Below are positions 52,063 to 60,204 of a stretch of 64,000 nt of DNA, one piece after another. Below the pieces are notes generated by a model. That model did no database searches. It saw only the letters and a list, made by a program, of their open reading frames with translations, and had not been told where the DNA came from. A program made the translations under genes and the position numbers. Origin of the DNA: Loktanella sp. (GTDB lineage: Bacteria; Pseudomonadota; Alphaproteobacteria; Rhodobacterales; Rhodobacteraceae); assembly GCA_024686085.1 (NCBI GenBank), contig JAIBDT010000005.1:1-64000 (forward strand). Reading direction: 5' to 3'. The first letter of the stretch is position 1. Each line of letters begins with the position of its first letter.

Positions 52063-52887
52063 ATGAAAAAGCTCGTTCTCACAGGTGCCGCGGGGGCACT
52101 CGGCTCCCAACTCCGCGCGCCACTCGCTGCGATGTGCGAAGAATTCGTATCGTCTGATTTGGTGAATGACCTGCCAGATCTCGGCGCAAACGAGACCTAT
52201 GTGAAGGCCGACGTCTCTGACCTCGCCGCGATGGAGGCGCTCCTGAAAGACGCCGATATGGTCATCCACTTTGGCGCGATTGCGGACGAGGCCCCATGGG
52301 ACGACATCCTGCAATCCAACATCATCGGCGCCTATAACGTCTGGGAAGCAGCCTACCGCAATGGCGTCAAGCGGGTGGTCTACGCATCCTCCGTGCACGC
52401 GGTCGGCATGCACCTGAAGACCGACACCATCGGCCTTGATGCGCCGCATAAGCCCGACACCTATTACGGGCTAGCCAAGTGCTTCGCCGAAGATCTCGCC
52501 TCGCTCTATTGGGACAAACGCGGCGTGGAAGCCGTTTGCTTGCGTATCTTCTCGGCGGCCCCACCGTCCAACGCCCGCGCTATTGGCACTTGGCTCTCGA
52601 CGGGCGACCTGATCCACCTCGTGGAACGCGCCATTGATAGCCCTGTCGTTGGTTTCACCACCATCTATGGCATCTCCAATAATGACCGCGCCGTGGTGGA
52701 CAATTCCAAAGCGGGCCACCTTGGCTACCGCCCCAAAGACAATGCCGAAGATTTCGCAAAAGACGTCTTCGCCAAATCACCACCTGCCAATAACAAGGAT
52801 CCGATGCATATGTGTATTGGCGGTCCCTTCGCCGCAATCGACCTCGGAGAGTCCGGCGTCGCCCAAATCAAAAAGATGAACACCTAA
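52063..52887 (+). CDS. NAD-dependent epimerase/dehydratase, uronate dehydrogenase-like
   Basis: A 274-residue extended short-chain dehydrogenase. Nucleotide-binding start LVLTGAAGALGSQLR, YASSVHAVG, and the active-site tyrosine-lysine pair in YYGLAKCFAEDLA (Y-x3-K). Its overall look is close to bacterial uronate dehydrogenases (NNIIG-like QSNIIGAYNVWEAA, STWLSTGDLIHL). An oxidation of an aldehyde or sugar acid is the expected reaction, but the exact substrate is unknown. Overlaps the next gene as TAATG. Confidence 0.8.
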   Translation: MKKLVLTGAAGALGSQLRAPLAAMCEEFVSSDLVNDLPDLGANETYVKADVSDLAAMEALLKDADMVIHFGAIADEAPWDDILQSNIIGAYNVWEAAYRNGVKRVVYASSVHAVGMHLKTDTIGLDAPHKPDTYYGLAKCFAEDLASLYWDKRGVEAVCLRIFSAAPPSNARAIGTWLSTGDLIHLVERAIDSPVVGFTTIYGISNNDRAVVDNSKAGHLGYRPKDNAEDFAKDVFAKSPPANNKDPMHMCIGGPFAAIDLGESGVAQIKKMNT

Positions 52888-53975
52888 TGTCAGCTCTTTT
52901 CACTCCGCTCAAAATTAAAGACGTCACCCTGCGTAACCGCCTTGGTATGGCGCCCATGTGCCAATACTCCTCGGTTGATGGGGTAGCCCAGCCTTGGCAT
53001 ATGACCCACATCGGCGCACGCGCTGTGGGTGGCGCAGGCCTGATCATCGCAGAGGCCACCGCCGTCACACCTGACGGGCGCATCACGCCTGCCTGCGCGG
53101 GGCTTTGGAATGACGCACAAGTCGAGGCGCTGATTCCAATCAACGCCTATGCAAAATCGCAAGGCGCTGTCATCGGCGTTCAAATTGGCCACGCAGGGCG
53201 CAAAGGATCGTCCGCCCGCCCATGGGACGGTGGTGCGCATCTAGAGGATGACGAGGGCGGCTGGCCTGTCATCGGACCCGCAGACGAGGCCTTTGACCAA
53301 GACGGCACACGCCTGTTTAAGGCACCGCACGCTATGACAGTTGCGGAAATCAAAGCGATGCAAGACGCCTTTGTGGCCTCCGCCAAACGTGCACTTGATG
53401 CAGGTTACGAGCTGCTCGAAATCCATGGTGCGCATGGCTATTTGCTGCACAGCTTCTTCACACCTTTGGTGAACACCCGCACCGATGCATACGGTGGCGA
53501 TTTCGAGGGTCGGAGCCGCATGATGGTCGAGACTGTAGAGGCGGTGCGCAAAGTCTGGCCAGAGCGTTTGCCGCTTGCCGTGCGCCTGTCGGTCACTGAC
53601 TGGATCGATGGCGGTTTGACAATTGAGGACAACATTCAGATGATGAAGGTGCTACGCGACCTCGGCGTTGATATGGTCGATTGCTCTGGCGGCGGTGCCA
53701 CTCCTGCGGCCCGTGCTTCTATTGGCACACGTACCGCAGATCAGGTTGGACTAGCCGCACAAATGCGCAAGGAAACTGGCCTGATTACGGCGGCTGTCGG
53801 GTGCATCACCACGTCAACCCAAGCGGAAGAAATCATCGCAACAGGCCAAGCTGACATCGCACTGATGGCGCGGCAATTCCTGCGTGATCCGTTTGCGGCG
53901 ATGCATTTCGCTCAAGAGCTTGGGGCAGACGCCAAGTCGCAGGTCTCAATACCTGTAGGGCATTTTGTGGCTTAA
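52887..53975 (+). CDS. Old yellow enzyme family NADH:flavin oxidoreductase (YqjM-like)
   Basis: A 362-residue FMN barrel. The YqjM-type cysteine is in APMCQYSS near residue 24, the substrate-binding His pair in EIHGAHGYLLHSFF, and the flavin-binding end LMARQFLRDP. Reduces activated double bonds in the family. The upstream frame reaches 25 codons before this ATG; the chosen start overlaps the epimerase stop (TAATG). Convergent stop overlap with the YdcZ gene. Confidence 0.92.
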   Translation: MSALFTPLKIKDVTLRNRLGMAPMCQYSSVDGVAQPWHMTHIGARAVGGAGLIIAEATAVTPDGRITPACAGLWNDAQVEALIPINAYAKSQGAVIGVQIGHAGRKGSSARPWDGGAHLEDDEGGWPVIGPADEAFDQDGTRLFKAPHAMTVAEIKAMQDAFVASAKRALDAGYELLEIHGAHGYLLHSFFTPLVNTRTDAYGGDFEGRSRMMVETVEAVRKVWPERLPLAVRLSVTDWIDGGLTIEDNIQMMKVLRDLGVDMVDCSGGGATPAARASIGTRTADQVGLAAQMRKETGLITAAVGCITTSTQAEEIIATGQADIALMARQFLRDPFAAMHFAQELGADAKSQVSIPVGHFVA

Positions 53976-54403
53976 GATTTTGCCTTGGCGGTGCGTGTGA
54001 CCCACATACCGCCAAGGATCAGCACGACCCCGACACTCCGCGCGATTGGACTGCCCGCAACACCCATCGCCACATCAATTAGCACACCAGAAATCATCTG
54101 ACCCGCAATGATCAGCATTGCTGTTTGAGCGGCCCCAATGCGGTTAATGGCCCAGCTGCCCGCCGCGATAAACAAGAACCCAATGGGCCCGCCCAAATAG
54201 GCCCACCACGGGGCATCCAAGGGCGCGCCATTAAACATCCCGCCGATGAATAATGCTATGATGCTGACGAATACCAAGCCGACGATGTGATTCCAAAACG
54301 ACGATTCCATTGCATTGGTGGATAGCGCCAAACGCCCGTTTAGCTGACGACTTAGTCCAATCAACAAGCCAGCCCCGACTGCGAGAGCAATGAAAATGAT
54401 CAT
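53972..54403 (-). CDS. YdcZ/DUF606-family small membrane protein (second of a pair)
   Basis: A 143-residue protein with about five membrane helices. The stretches YLGGPIGFLFIAAGSWAINR, AAQTAMLIIAGQMISGVLID fit the DUF606 (YdcZ, DMT superfamily) half-transporters. The ATG overlaps the stop of the upstream paralogue (ATGA). Two small paralogues made together suggest a heterodimeric transporter. Confidence 0.85.
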   Translation of the reverse strand: MIIFIALAVGAGLLIGLSRQLNGRLALSTNAMESSFWNHIVGLVFVSIIALFIGGMFNGAPLDAPWWAYLGGPIGFLFIAAGSWAINRIGAAQTAMLIIAGQMISGVLIDVAMGVAGSPIARSVGVVLILGGMWVTRTAKAKS

Positions 54404-54864
54404 GCAGCACCTCCGAAAAAGATTAACACCAGGGCGCCTGCGATGATCAAACCAAGCCCCGCAAAGTCGCGCCATTTCGGAAACCGTTGCGGCAAGCCGA
54501 ACAGGCCACGTGCGTCCGCAAACAGGGAAAATACGATCTGTCCCGCTAGCCCCAATGCAATCGTTCCAGACAGCGCCAACGCAGAATTCATAGCAGCCGA
54601 TGTCGCAATCACGGTCAAACCACCGGACACACCGCCCAGATAGGTCCAAAGCGGCGGGCGTTTAATGCTGGTGCGTTTTGGGCGCATCACGACCAAGATC
54701 AAAATCGCCAAAATTGTGCCCGTCAAATGCGGCACCCAACTGGAAAACATCAGCGTGCCATATTGTGCCAATGTGCCATTCGTCAGCAACATCAATGAAA
54801 TCAGTCCGCCAGCGGCAAAAGCGCCGAGAAAATGGATGAACCGGGGGGGAGGGGTAACAGTCAT
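54400..54864 (-). CDS. YdcZ/DUF606-family small membrane protein (first of a pair)
   Basis: A 154-residue protein with about five membrane helices, containing [20 protein letters not shown] and [20 protein letters not shown], which mirror its partner. The frame is open far upstream, but MTVTPPPRF has AAGGGG six bases before it and starts at the right size. Probably a small-molecule transport pair; substrate unknown. Divergent from rpsD. Confidence 0.85.
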   Translation of the reverse strand: MTVTPPPRFIHFLGAFAAGGLISLMLLTNGTLAQYGTLMFSSWVPHLTGTILAILILVVMRPKRTSIKRPPLWTYLGGVSGGLTVIATSAAMNSALALSGTIALGLAGQIVFSLFADARGLFGLPQRFPKWRDFAGLGLIIAGALVLIFFGGAA

Positions 54865-55053
54865 GGCACCCCTTTTGCGCTTTATTTCCAGCTTTGCAAC
54901 CCACCTGTTGACTCTGCCAGCCACCCCCGTATAAGCCGCGAATTCATTGGTGTTGGTGGACCGCGCAAGCGGAACCCTGTCAGGCTCCGGCCAAAGGACA
55001 ACGCCCTTCAATGCCCCAGCCTTGGGGCGCACTACAACGAAGGAGATCAGCGT

Positions 55054-55674
55054 ATGACTAAACGTACCGCTGCCAAATACAAAATTGACCGCCGTATGGG
55101 CGAAAACATCTGGGGCCGCGCTAAATCCCCAGTGAACCGTCGTGAATACGGCCCCGGCCAGCACGGTCAGCGCCGTAAAGGCAAATTGTCCGACTTCGGT
55201 CTTCAGCTGCGCGCAAAGCAGAAGTTGAAAGGGTACTACGGCGACCTGACAGAGAAGCAATTCCGTCGTATCTACGGCGAAGCTGAGCGTGTAAAAGGCG
55301 ATACAGGCGAAAACCTGATTGGCTTGCTCGAGCGCCGCTTGGACGCAGTTGTTTACCGCGCCAAGTTTGTGCCAACAGTCTTTGCTGCACGTCAGTTCGT
55401 AAACCACGGCCACGTGGAAGTGAACGGCAAGAAAGTGAACATTCCTTCCTACCGCGTAAAAGAAGGCGACGTGATTTCCGTACGCCAGAAATCCAAGCAG
55501 TTGGAACTGGTTTTGGTAGCGTCCCAATTGCCAGAGCGGGATGTGCCTGACTACATGGACGTCGATCACTCTAAGATGACAGCGTCCTTCACACGCACAC
55601 CAACATTGGGCGACGTTCCTTATCCAGTGACGATGGAACCAAACCTTGTGGTCGAATTCTACGCCAAGAACTAA
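55054..55674 (+). CDS. rpsD: 30S ribosomal protein S4
   Basis: A 206-residue protein with the alphaproteobacterial S4 start [20 protein letters not shown] and the S4 RNA-binding domain (about residues 93-155: [36 protein letters not shown]). It is a primary rRNA binder in 30S assembly. AAGGAG ribosome-binding site nine bases upstream. Followed by a strong terminator; monocistronic here. Confidence 0.97.
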   Translation: MTKRTAAKYKIDRRMGENIWGRAKSPVNRREYGPGQHGQRRKGKLSDFGLQLRAKQKLKGYYGDLTEKQFRRIYGEAERVKGDTGENLIGLLERRLDAVVYRAKFVPTVFAARQFVNHGHVEVNGKKVNIPSYRVKEGDVISVRQKSKQLELVLVASQLPERDVPDYMDVDHSKMTASFTRTPTLGDVPYPVTMEPNLVVEFYAKN

Positions 55675-55696
55675 TCAGTTCTGGCCGATTGATGCG

Positions 55697-55727
55697 AAAA
55701 GGGCTGCACTTTGGTGCGGCCCTTTTT
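55697..55727 (+). terminator. Intrinsic terminator after rpsD
   Basis: AAAAGGGCTGCAC and GTGCGGCCCTTTTT form a 12-13 bp stem (one G-U) with a TTTG loop, ending in a run of five T. Confidence 0.9.
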
Positions 55728-55813
55728 ATGTTTGGCCGCGCGACAATGGGACATAGTGCTTATGCCGCTGCACCCAAATTGACTGTCTCGTGTCAACGTA
55801 TAACCTTGGATCC

Positions 55814-56299
55814 ATGAACTGACGTCAGCAGAAAATCATTGATCGCTTTTGCTCGTTTGACGACCTGCTTGATGACTTGTCGAAAAATGCAAACGCGGCC
55901 TATTTAGAAGGCGGCCTGACATGGCATCGTGATTACGGACATCGCCAAGCGCATTTGACCAAAAAAGCCAACCCAGACTTGCTGCAAACAACAGAGGTGG
56001 CAAATGCGGCACATTTGCAAGAGTGCATGCATATTTGGGCGAAGTTTATCTGGAGAGCATCTGGTGAACTGGGGAACCTACCCAACATAATTGAAGATAC
56101 AGAGGCCATCGTCGAGGAGAAGCGGCTAATCTCTCGTCATGAAGGCCAAGCGGCCCAAGTTATTCAGTCTTTTGAAGCTGCAAATTCAGATTTGTGGCGG
56201 ATGTCATTTGCGGACGACGATCTATGCATGTCCATCAAATGCGGGTCCATTTTTGGAAAGGATGCTTTGACATATAATTGCTTTTGGTCGATCGATTAA
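55814..56299 (+). pseudogene. Small uncharacterised gene, apparently interrupted at its third codon
   Basis: The open frame from 55823 encodes about 158 residues (RQQKIIDRFCSFDDLLDDLS, then later HIWAKFIWRASGELGNLPNI) of a normal-looking soluble protein with Trp and Cys residues. The only in-frame ATG just before it (55814) is followed by Asn and then TGA at 55820. Change of that TGA to TGG would give one intact frame. Without it, only a TTG at 55877 or similar could start a shortened protein, with no good Shine-Dalgarno. No family recognised. Confidence 0.45.
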
Positions 56300-56337
56300 A
56301 TGCTGGTTTTGGTGCATCGGGCAATCCGATAACCAAT

Positions 56338-57045
56338 TCAGATGCCGCGCGTCACTAAGGCCGACTTTTGCAGACCATCGTCATCGAAATTCTCGGGGTT
56401 CAACCACGTCTGAAATCCTGACTGTATAGCTGGCCAGTCTTTGTCCAAGACTGAGAACCAAGCCGTATCACGATTGCGGCCTTTATAGATCGTCGCCTGC
56501 GGGAACATGCCATCATAGGCAAATCCCAGCCGTCGGGCGGCCTTTTTTGATGGACCATTCAGATTATCGCATTTCCATTCATAGCGGCGATACCCCAAGT
56601 CATCAAAAACATGCGCCATCATCAAATACATTGCTTCTGTCGCGACCCGTGTCTTCTGTAATAGTGGCGACATGGCGATGTATCCCACCTCGATCACGCC
56701 AACCGTGGGTTCGATGCGCAGAAAGCTGGCAAAGCCCTCGGCGCGACCTGTTGTGTTGTTGATAATCACGTAGAACAACGGATCGGTGCTGGCTTCACAT
56801 TGACGCAGGAAGTCGCCAAAAACCTGGCGATCGAAAAATGGCCCGCTGGGCATATAGGTCCACATTGCACCTGACGGGTCGGTACCAAATGCTGCGAATA
56901 GGTCATCACCATGGGTTTCGGCGCTCAACGGCAAAACCTCGGCGAAAGTACCTAAAAGCGGGGTTTGCGGCGGGCGCGGACATGCGACCCATTCTTCAAT
57001 CGCAGCGCCAACCGGCTGACCGTGTTCGTTGATTTGTTGTGCCAT
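56338..57045 (-). CDS. GNAT-family N-acetyltransferase (RimJ/RimL type)
   Basis: A 235-residue protein with the GNAT core: strand GVIEVGYIAMSPLLQKTRVA (acceptor/acetyl-CoA P-loop like region) and DLGYRRYEWKCDNLNGPSKK, typical of RimL-type acetyltransferases. Substrate unknown. The ATG with GGAGGG upstream is chosen over the longer frame. Divergent from hisC. Confidence 0.87.
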   Translation of the reverse strand: MAQQINEHGQPVGAAIEEWVACPRPPQTPLLGTFAEVLPLSAETHGDDLFAAFGTDPSGAMWTYMPSGPFFDRQVFGDFLRQCEASTDPLFYVIINNTTGRAEGFASFLRIEPTVGVIEVGYIAMSPLLQKTRVATEAMYLMMAHVFDDLGYRRYEWKCDNLNGPSKKAARRLGFAYDGMFPQATIYKGRNRDTAWFSVLDKDWPAIQSGFQTWLNPENFDDDGLQKSALVTRGI

Positions 57046-57212
57046 AATCTGCCCTCCTGTTCGCAGACTGAGTCTAGAGGGGGCAATGCTAATGCGCAAT
57101 CCACCTCCAACGGCGCATCAATTCCGCAACGTGTCGGCATCGTTGTCCCTAACCACTGGTCATGGATCAAGCCGCGCGGTAGAAGAAGGCAACTCAAAGA
57201 GATATTATCGCT

Positions 57213-58301
57213 ATGGCCAGTCAGATCAAACCCCAGCCCGGTATTTTGGACATCGACCTTTATGAAGGTGGTGCGTCTTCTTTGGCGGGGGTCAGTAACG
57301 TTTTGAAGCTGTCTTCTAACGAGAACCCAATGGGGCCTTCCGAGGCCGCAAAAGAGGCATTCGGATGCGCCGTTCATGAGCTGCACCGCTATCCCAGCAC
57401 CGATCACCTTAGCTTGCGAACCGCAATTGGCGAAGTCTGGCATCTTGACCCTACGCGCGTGATTTGTGGCGTCGGTTCGGACGAAATCCTGCACCTGATG
57501 TGCCAAGCATATGCTGGTCCGGGCGACGAGGTCATTCACACAGAGCATGGGTTTGCGCTCTACCGGATTTCAACGTTGGCCGCAGGTGCAACGCCAGTTG
57601 AGGTGCCCGAGCGCGACCGCATGATTGACGTCGATGAAATCCTCGCGGCCTGTACGAAAAAGACAAAGCTGGTCTTTATCGCGTTGCCCAGCAACCCGAC
57701 CTCCACGATGATCGGTGCCAAAGAGGTTGAACGATTGGCCGAAGGTCTGCCGCCGCAAACGATCCTTGTTCTGGACGGTGCATATGCGGAGTATGTCGAA
57801 GGTTATGATGGCGGCCTTGCGTTGATCGAGGCCCGCGAGAATGTGTTCATGACGCGGACGTTTTCGAAAATTTACGGCCTTGGTGGTTTGCGCATCGGAT
57901 GGGGTTACGGCCCGCAGTCGATGATCGATGTGCTCAACCGGATCAGGGGACCCTTCAACATGTCCTCAGCCGCGTTAGCCGCAGCCGAAGCCGCCGTGCG
58001 CGACAGGGTCTATACAGAAAAATGTCGCGTTGAAAACGCACGCTGGCGCGAATGGTTGTCAACTGCGCTCGCGGAATTGGGCGTGCCATCAGATACCTCG
58101 ACTGCGAATTTCATTCTTGCTCGCTTTTCGAACGAAGACGAGGCCGTCGCTTGCAATGAACACCTGAAATCCCAAGGGATTTTGGTCCGGCATCCGAAAG
58201 GCTACGGTTTCCCTTATTGCCTGCGGATTACGGTTGGCGACGAAAGTGCATGCCGCCGGATCGTACATGCGGTTGGCCAATTTAAAGGGCTGCGCGAATG
58301 A
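57213..58301 (+). CDS. hisC: Histidinol-phosphate/aromatic aminotransferase HisC
   Basis: A 362-residue fold-I aminotransferase. [14 protein letters not shown] near the start, the substrate region [16 protein letters not shown], and the PLP lysine in [20 protein letters not shown] are typical of HisC. The stop overlaps the start of a prephenate dehydrogenase gene (ATGA), so in this setting it may serve aromatic amino acid synthesis (HisH/TyrB-like) as well as, or rather than, histidine. Confidence 0.92.
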   Translation: MASQIKPQPGILDIDLYEGGASSLAGVSNVLKLSSNENPMGPSEAAKEAFGCAVHELHRYPSTDHLSLRTAIGEVWHLDPTRVICGVGSDEILHLMCQAYAGPGDEVIHTEHGFALYRISTLAAGATPVEVPERDRMIDVDEILAACTKKTKLVFIALPSNPTSTMIGAKEVERLAEGLPPQTILVLDGAYAEYVEGYDGGLALIEARENVFMTRTFSKIYGLGGLRIGWGYGPQSMIDVLNRIRGPFNMSSAALAAAEAAVRDRVYTEKCRVENARWREWLSTALAELGVPSDTSTANFILARFSNEDEAVACNEHLKSQGILVRHPKGYGFPYCLRITVGDESACRRIVHAVGQFKGLRE

Positions 58302-59221
58302 CAAAAATCTACGACCGCGTGGCGCTGATTGGGCTCGGTCTGATCGCGTCGTCAATGGCTCACGCGATCAAACGCGCAGGGCTCGCTGGCGAAGTCGTGG
58401 GCTATGCGCGCAGTCAAGAAACTCGTGATACGGCACGGAAACTTGGTTTTTGTGACCAAATTTACGAAAGCGCCGCAGACGCTGCTAAGGACGCGGACCT
58501 CGTCGTGCTTTGCGTGCCTGTCGGTGCCATGGAACAAGTTGCCATCGACATTGCGCCTGCGCTGAAATCAGGCGCGACGGTCAGCGATGTTGGGTCTGTT
58601 AAGCGGGCTGTTATTGATGCTGTTGCCAAACATCTTCCTCAGGGGGTGCATTTTGTACCCGCGCACCCGCTTGCGGGAACCGAACACTCTGGCCCTGCCT
58701 CTGGGTTTGCGGAACTGTTTGACGATCGTTGGTGTATCATCGTGCCAGACCTTTGCGACGATGCTGCTGTGGTGGAAAAGCTGGAAAACCTGTGGCGTGG
58801 CATGGGGTCGAATGTCGATTCCATGGATGCAGATCACCACGATCTTGTGCTAGCCGTGACAAGCCACACGCCCCACCTGATCGCTTACACGATGGTTGGT
58901 GTCGCGGATGATCTGCGGCGCGTGACTGATAGCGAAGTCATTAAATACTCTGCTGCGGGCTTTCGTGACTTTACACGGATCGCGGCGTCCGATCCGACGA
59001 TGTGGCGTGATGTGTTTCTGAACAACAAAGATGCGACTCTGGAAATTCTGGGCCGTTTCACGGAAGAGTTGTTCATGTTGCAACGCGCAATCCGCGAAGG
59101 CGATGGCGACCATCTGCATGACTATTTCACACGAACCCGTTCGATCCGTCGCTCGATTATTGAAGCGGGTCAAGACACAGAGGCGCCGAACTTTGGCCGA
59201 AAGCCGGCTGAAAAGAAGTGA
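58298..59221 (+). CDS. tyrC: Prephenate/arogenate dehydrogenase
   Basis: A 307-residue TyrA-family dehydrogenase. N-terminal NAD-binding [17 protein letters not shown], then [11 protein letters not shown], and the catalytic stretch [13 protein letters not shown] followed by [13 protein letters not shown]. It makes hydroxyphenylpyruvate or tyrosine from prephenate/arogenate. Forms a coupled pair with hisC and overlaps the extensin-like gene at its stop (GTGA). Confidence 0.92.
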   Translation: MTKIYDRVALIGLGLIASSMAHAIKRAGLAGEVVGYARSQETRDTARKLGFCDQIYESAADAAKDADLVVLCVPVGAMEQVAIDIAPALKSGATVSDVGSVKRAVIDAVAKHLPQGVHFVPAHPLAGTEHSGPASGFAELFDDRWCIIVPDLCDDAAVVEKLENLWRGMGSNVDSMDADHHDLVLAVTSHTPHLIAYTMVGVADDLRRVTDSEVIKYSAAGFRDFTRIAASDPTMWRDVFLNNKDATLEILGRFTEELFMLQRAIREGDGDHLHDYFTRTRSIRRSIIEAGQDTEAPNFGRKPAEKK

Positions 59222-60039
59222 TCCGTCACGCACTCTTGTTGCTTGCGCTGGCTGGGTCGGCGGCACAAGCCGAAGGACCAACTACCCAAACGCGTCCCCT
59301 TGCGCGTGGCGAGGTCCCTGAAGGTCCACCACTGCGTCCAACGGCGCGACCATATAATCGATTAGAATTGCAGCACGGGATAGTCACACGCCCCTTGTTT
59401 CGTGCCGAACAGAACCTTTTTGCCTTTAGCCCCAATTCAGTCGCACAATCGTTGCGCCCGACAAAACGCCCTATGGCAATTGAACGTGCAGCCCAAGAGG
59501 CGCGTGCAGCGCGTTTGCGTGGGCAAATCTGTGGCGATCCGAACATCCAAGGCGAGGCAATCGGGCGCGTTCGCGGGGCAGGCGCATGTGGCGTCGATAG
59601 CGCTGTGCGCGTGAAATCCGTGGCCGGTGTACGATTGTCTCCGCAACCGACAATCGATTGCAAGACCGCACTCGCTTTGAAAAAGTGGGTGGTCAATGGG
59701 GCAAAGCCAGCGGTAGGCGGCGAGGGCGGTGGCGTTTCGTCGCTGCGCATCGTGTCTCACTACGCGTGCCGCAATCGCAACGCGGCCTCTACGGGGCGGC
59801 TATCAGAACATGCGTTTGGACACGCGGTCGATATCGCAGGAATTAAGCTGGCATCAGGGCGTGAAATCACTGTTCTACAAGGCTGGAACATGAAGGGTGA
59901 CGGGCAACGTTTGCGGCAAATGTGGCAGGCGGCGTGTGGACCCTTTGGAACCGTGCTTGGCCCGAACGCGAACCGGTTTCATCGTGATCACTTCCACTTT
60001 GACACAGCGCGCTATCGTAGTGGGTCTTACTGTCGCTAG
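59218..60039 (+). CDS. Extensin-like family exported protein
   Basis: A 273-residue protein with a signal peptide ([17 protein letters not shown]). The C-terminal half carries the extensin-like domain: TIDCKTALALKKWVV, SEHAFGHAVDIAGI and FHRDHFHFD, which share the metal-binding look of DD-carboxypeptidase-like (M15-related) folds. Probably acts in the periplasm on the wall. Start is GTG overlapping the tyrC stop. Confidence 0.85.
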   Translation: MIRHALLLLALAGSAAQAEGPTTQTRPLARGEVPEGPPLRPTARPYNRLELQHGIVTRPLFRAEQNLFAFSPNSVAQSLRPTKRPMAIERAAQEARAARLRGQICGDPNIQGEAIGRVRGAGACGVDSAVRVKSVAGVRLSPQPTIDCKTALALKKWVVNGAKPAVGGEGGGVSSLRIVSHYACRNRNAASTGRLSEHAFGHAVDIAGIKLASGREITVLQGWNMKGDGQRLRQMWQAACGPFGTVLGPNANRFHRDHFHFDTARYRSGSYCR

Positions 60040-60111
60040 GCCTTGTTCTGGCTTTTGCGCAGGTCTATAAGCCGTTTTATGAATTTCTGGGCGCACATAC
60101 GAATTATGTCC

Positions 60112-60138
60112 CCGGCGCGCTGAAGTCAGCGCCGCCGG
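60112..60138 (+). terminator. GC-rich hairpin between the extensin-like gene and ileS
   Basis: CCGGCGCGCTGA pairs with TCAGCG-C-CGCCGG with one bulged base and a very short loop. No U run follows. It may end the upstream operon or act as a leader structure for ileS. Confidence 0.4.
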
Positions 60139-60204
60139 GCCAATGGCGTAGGCTAGACCACGCCGCCCAACCCCCTGAAAAGATGTTGATAAAGGACGCT
60201 CCAT

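Noticed and set aside
50920-52449. A 509-codon minus-strand open frame across the FAD oxidase and epimerase genes
   Set aside because: It is antisense to two well-supported genes, shows high His/Val/Gly content and no motif, and is the expected shadow of GC-rich codons.
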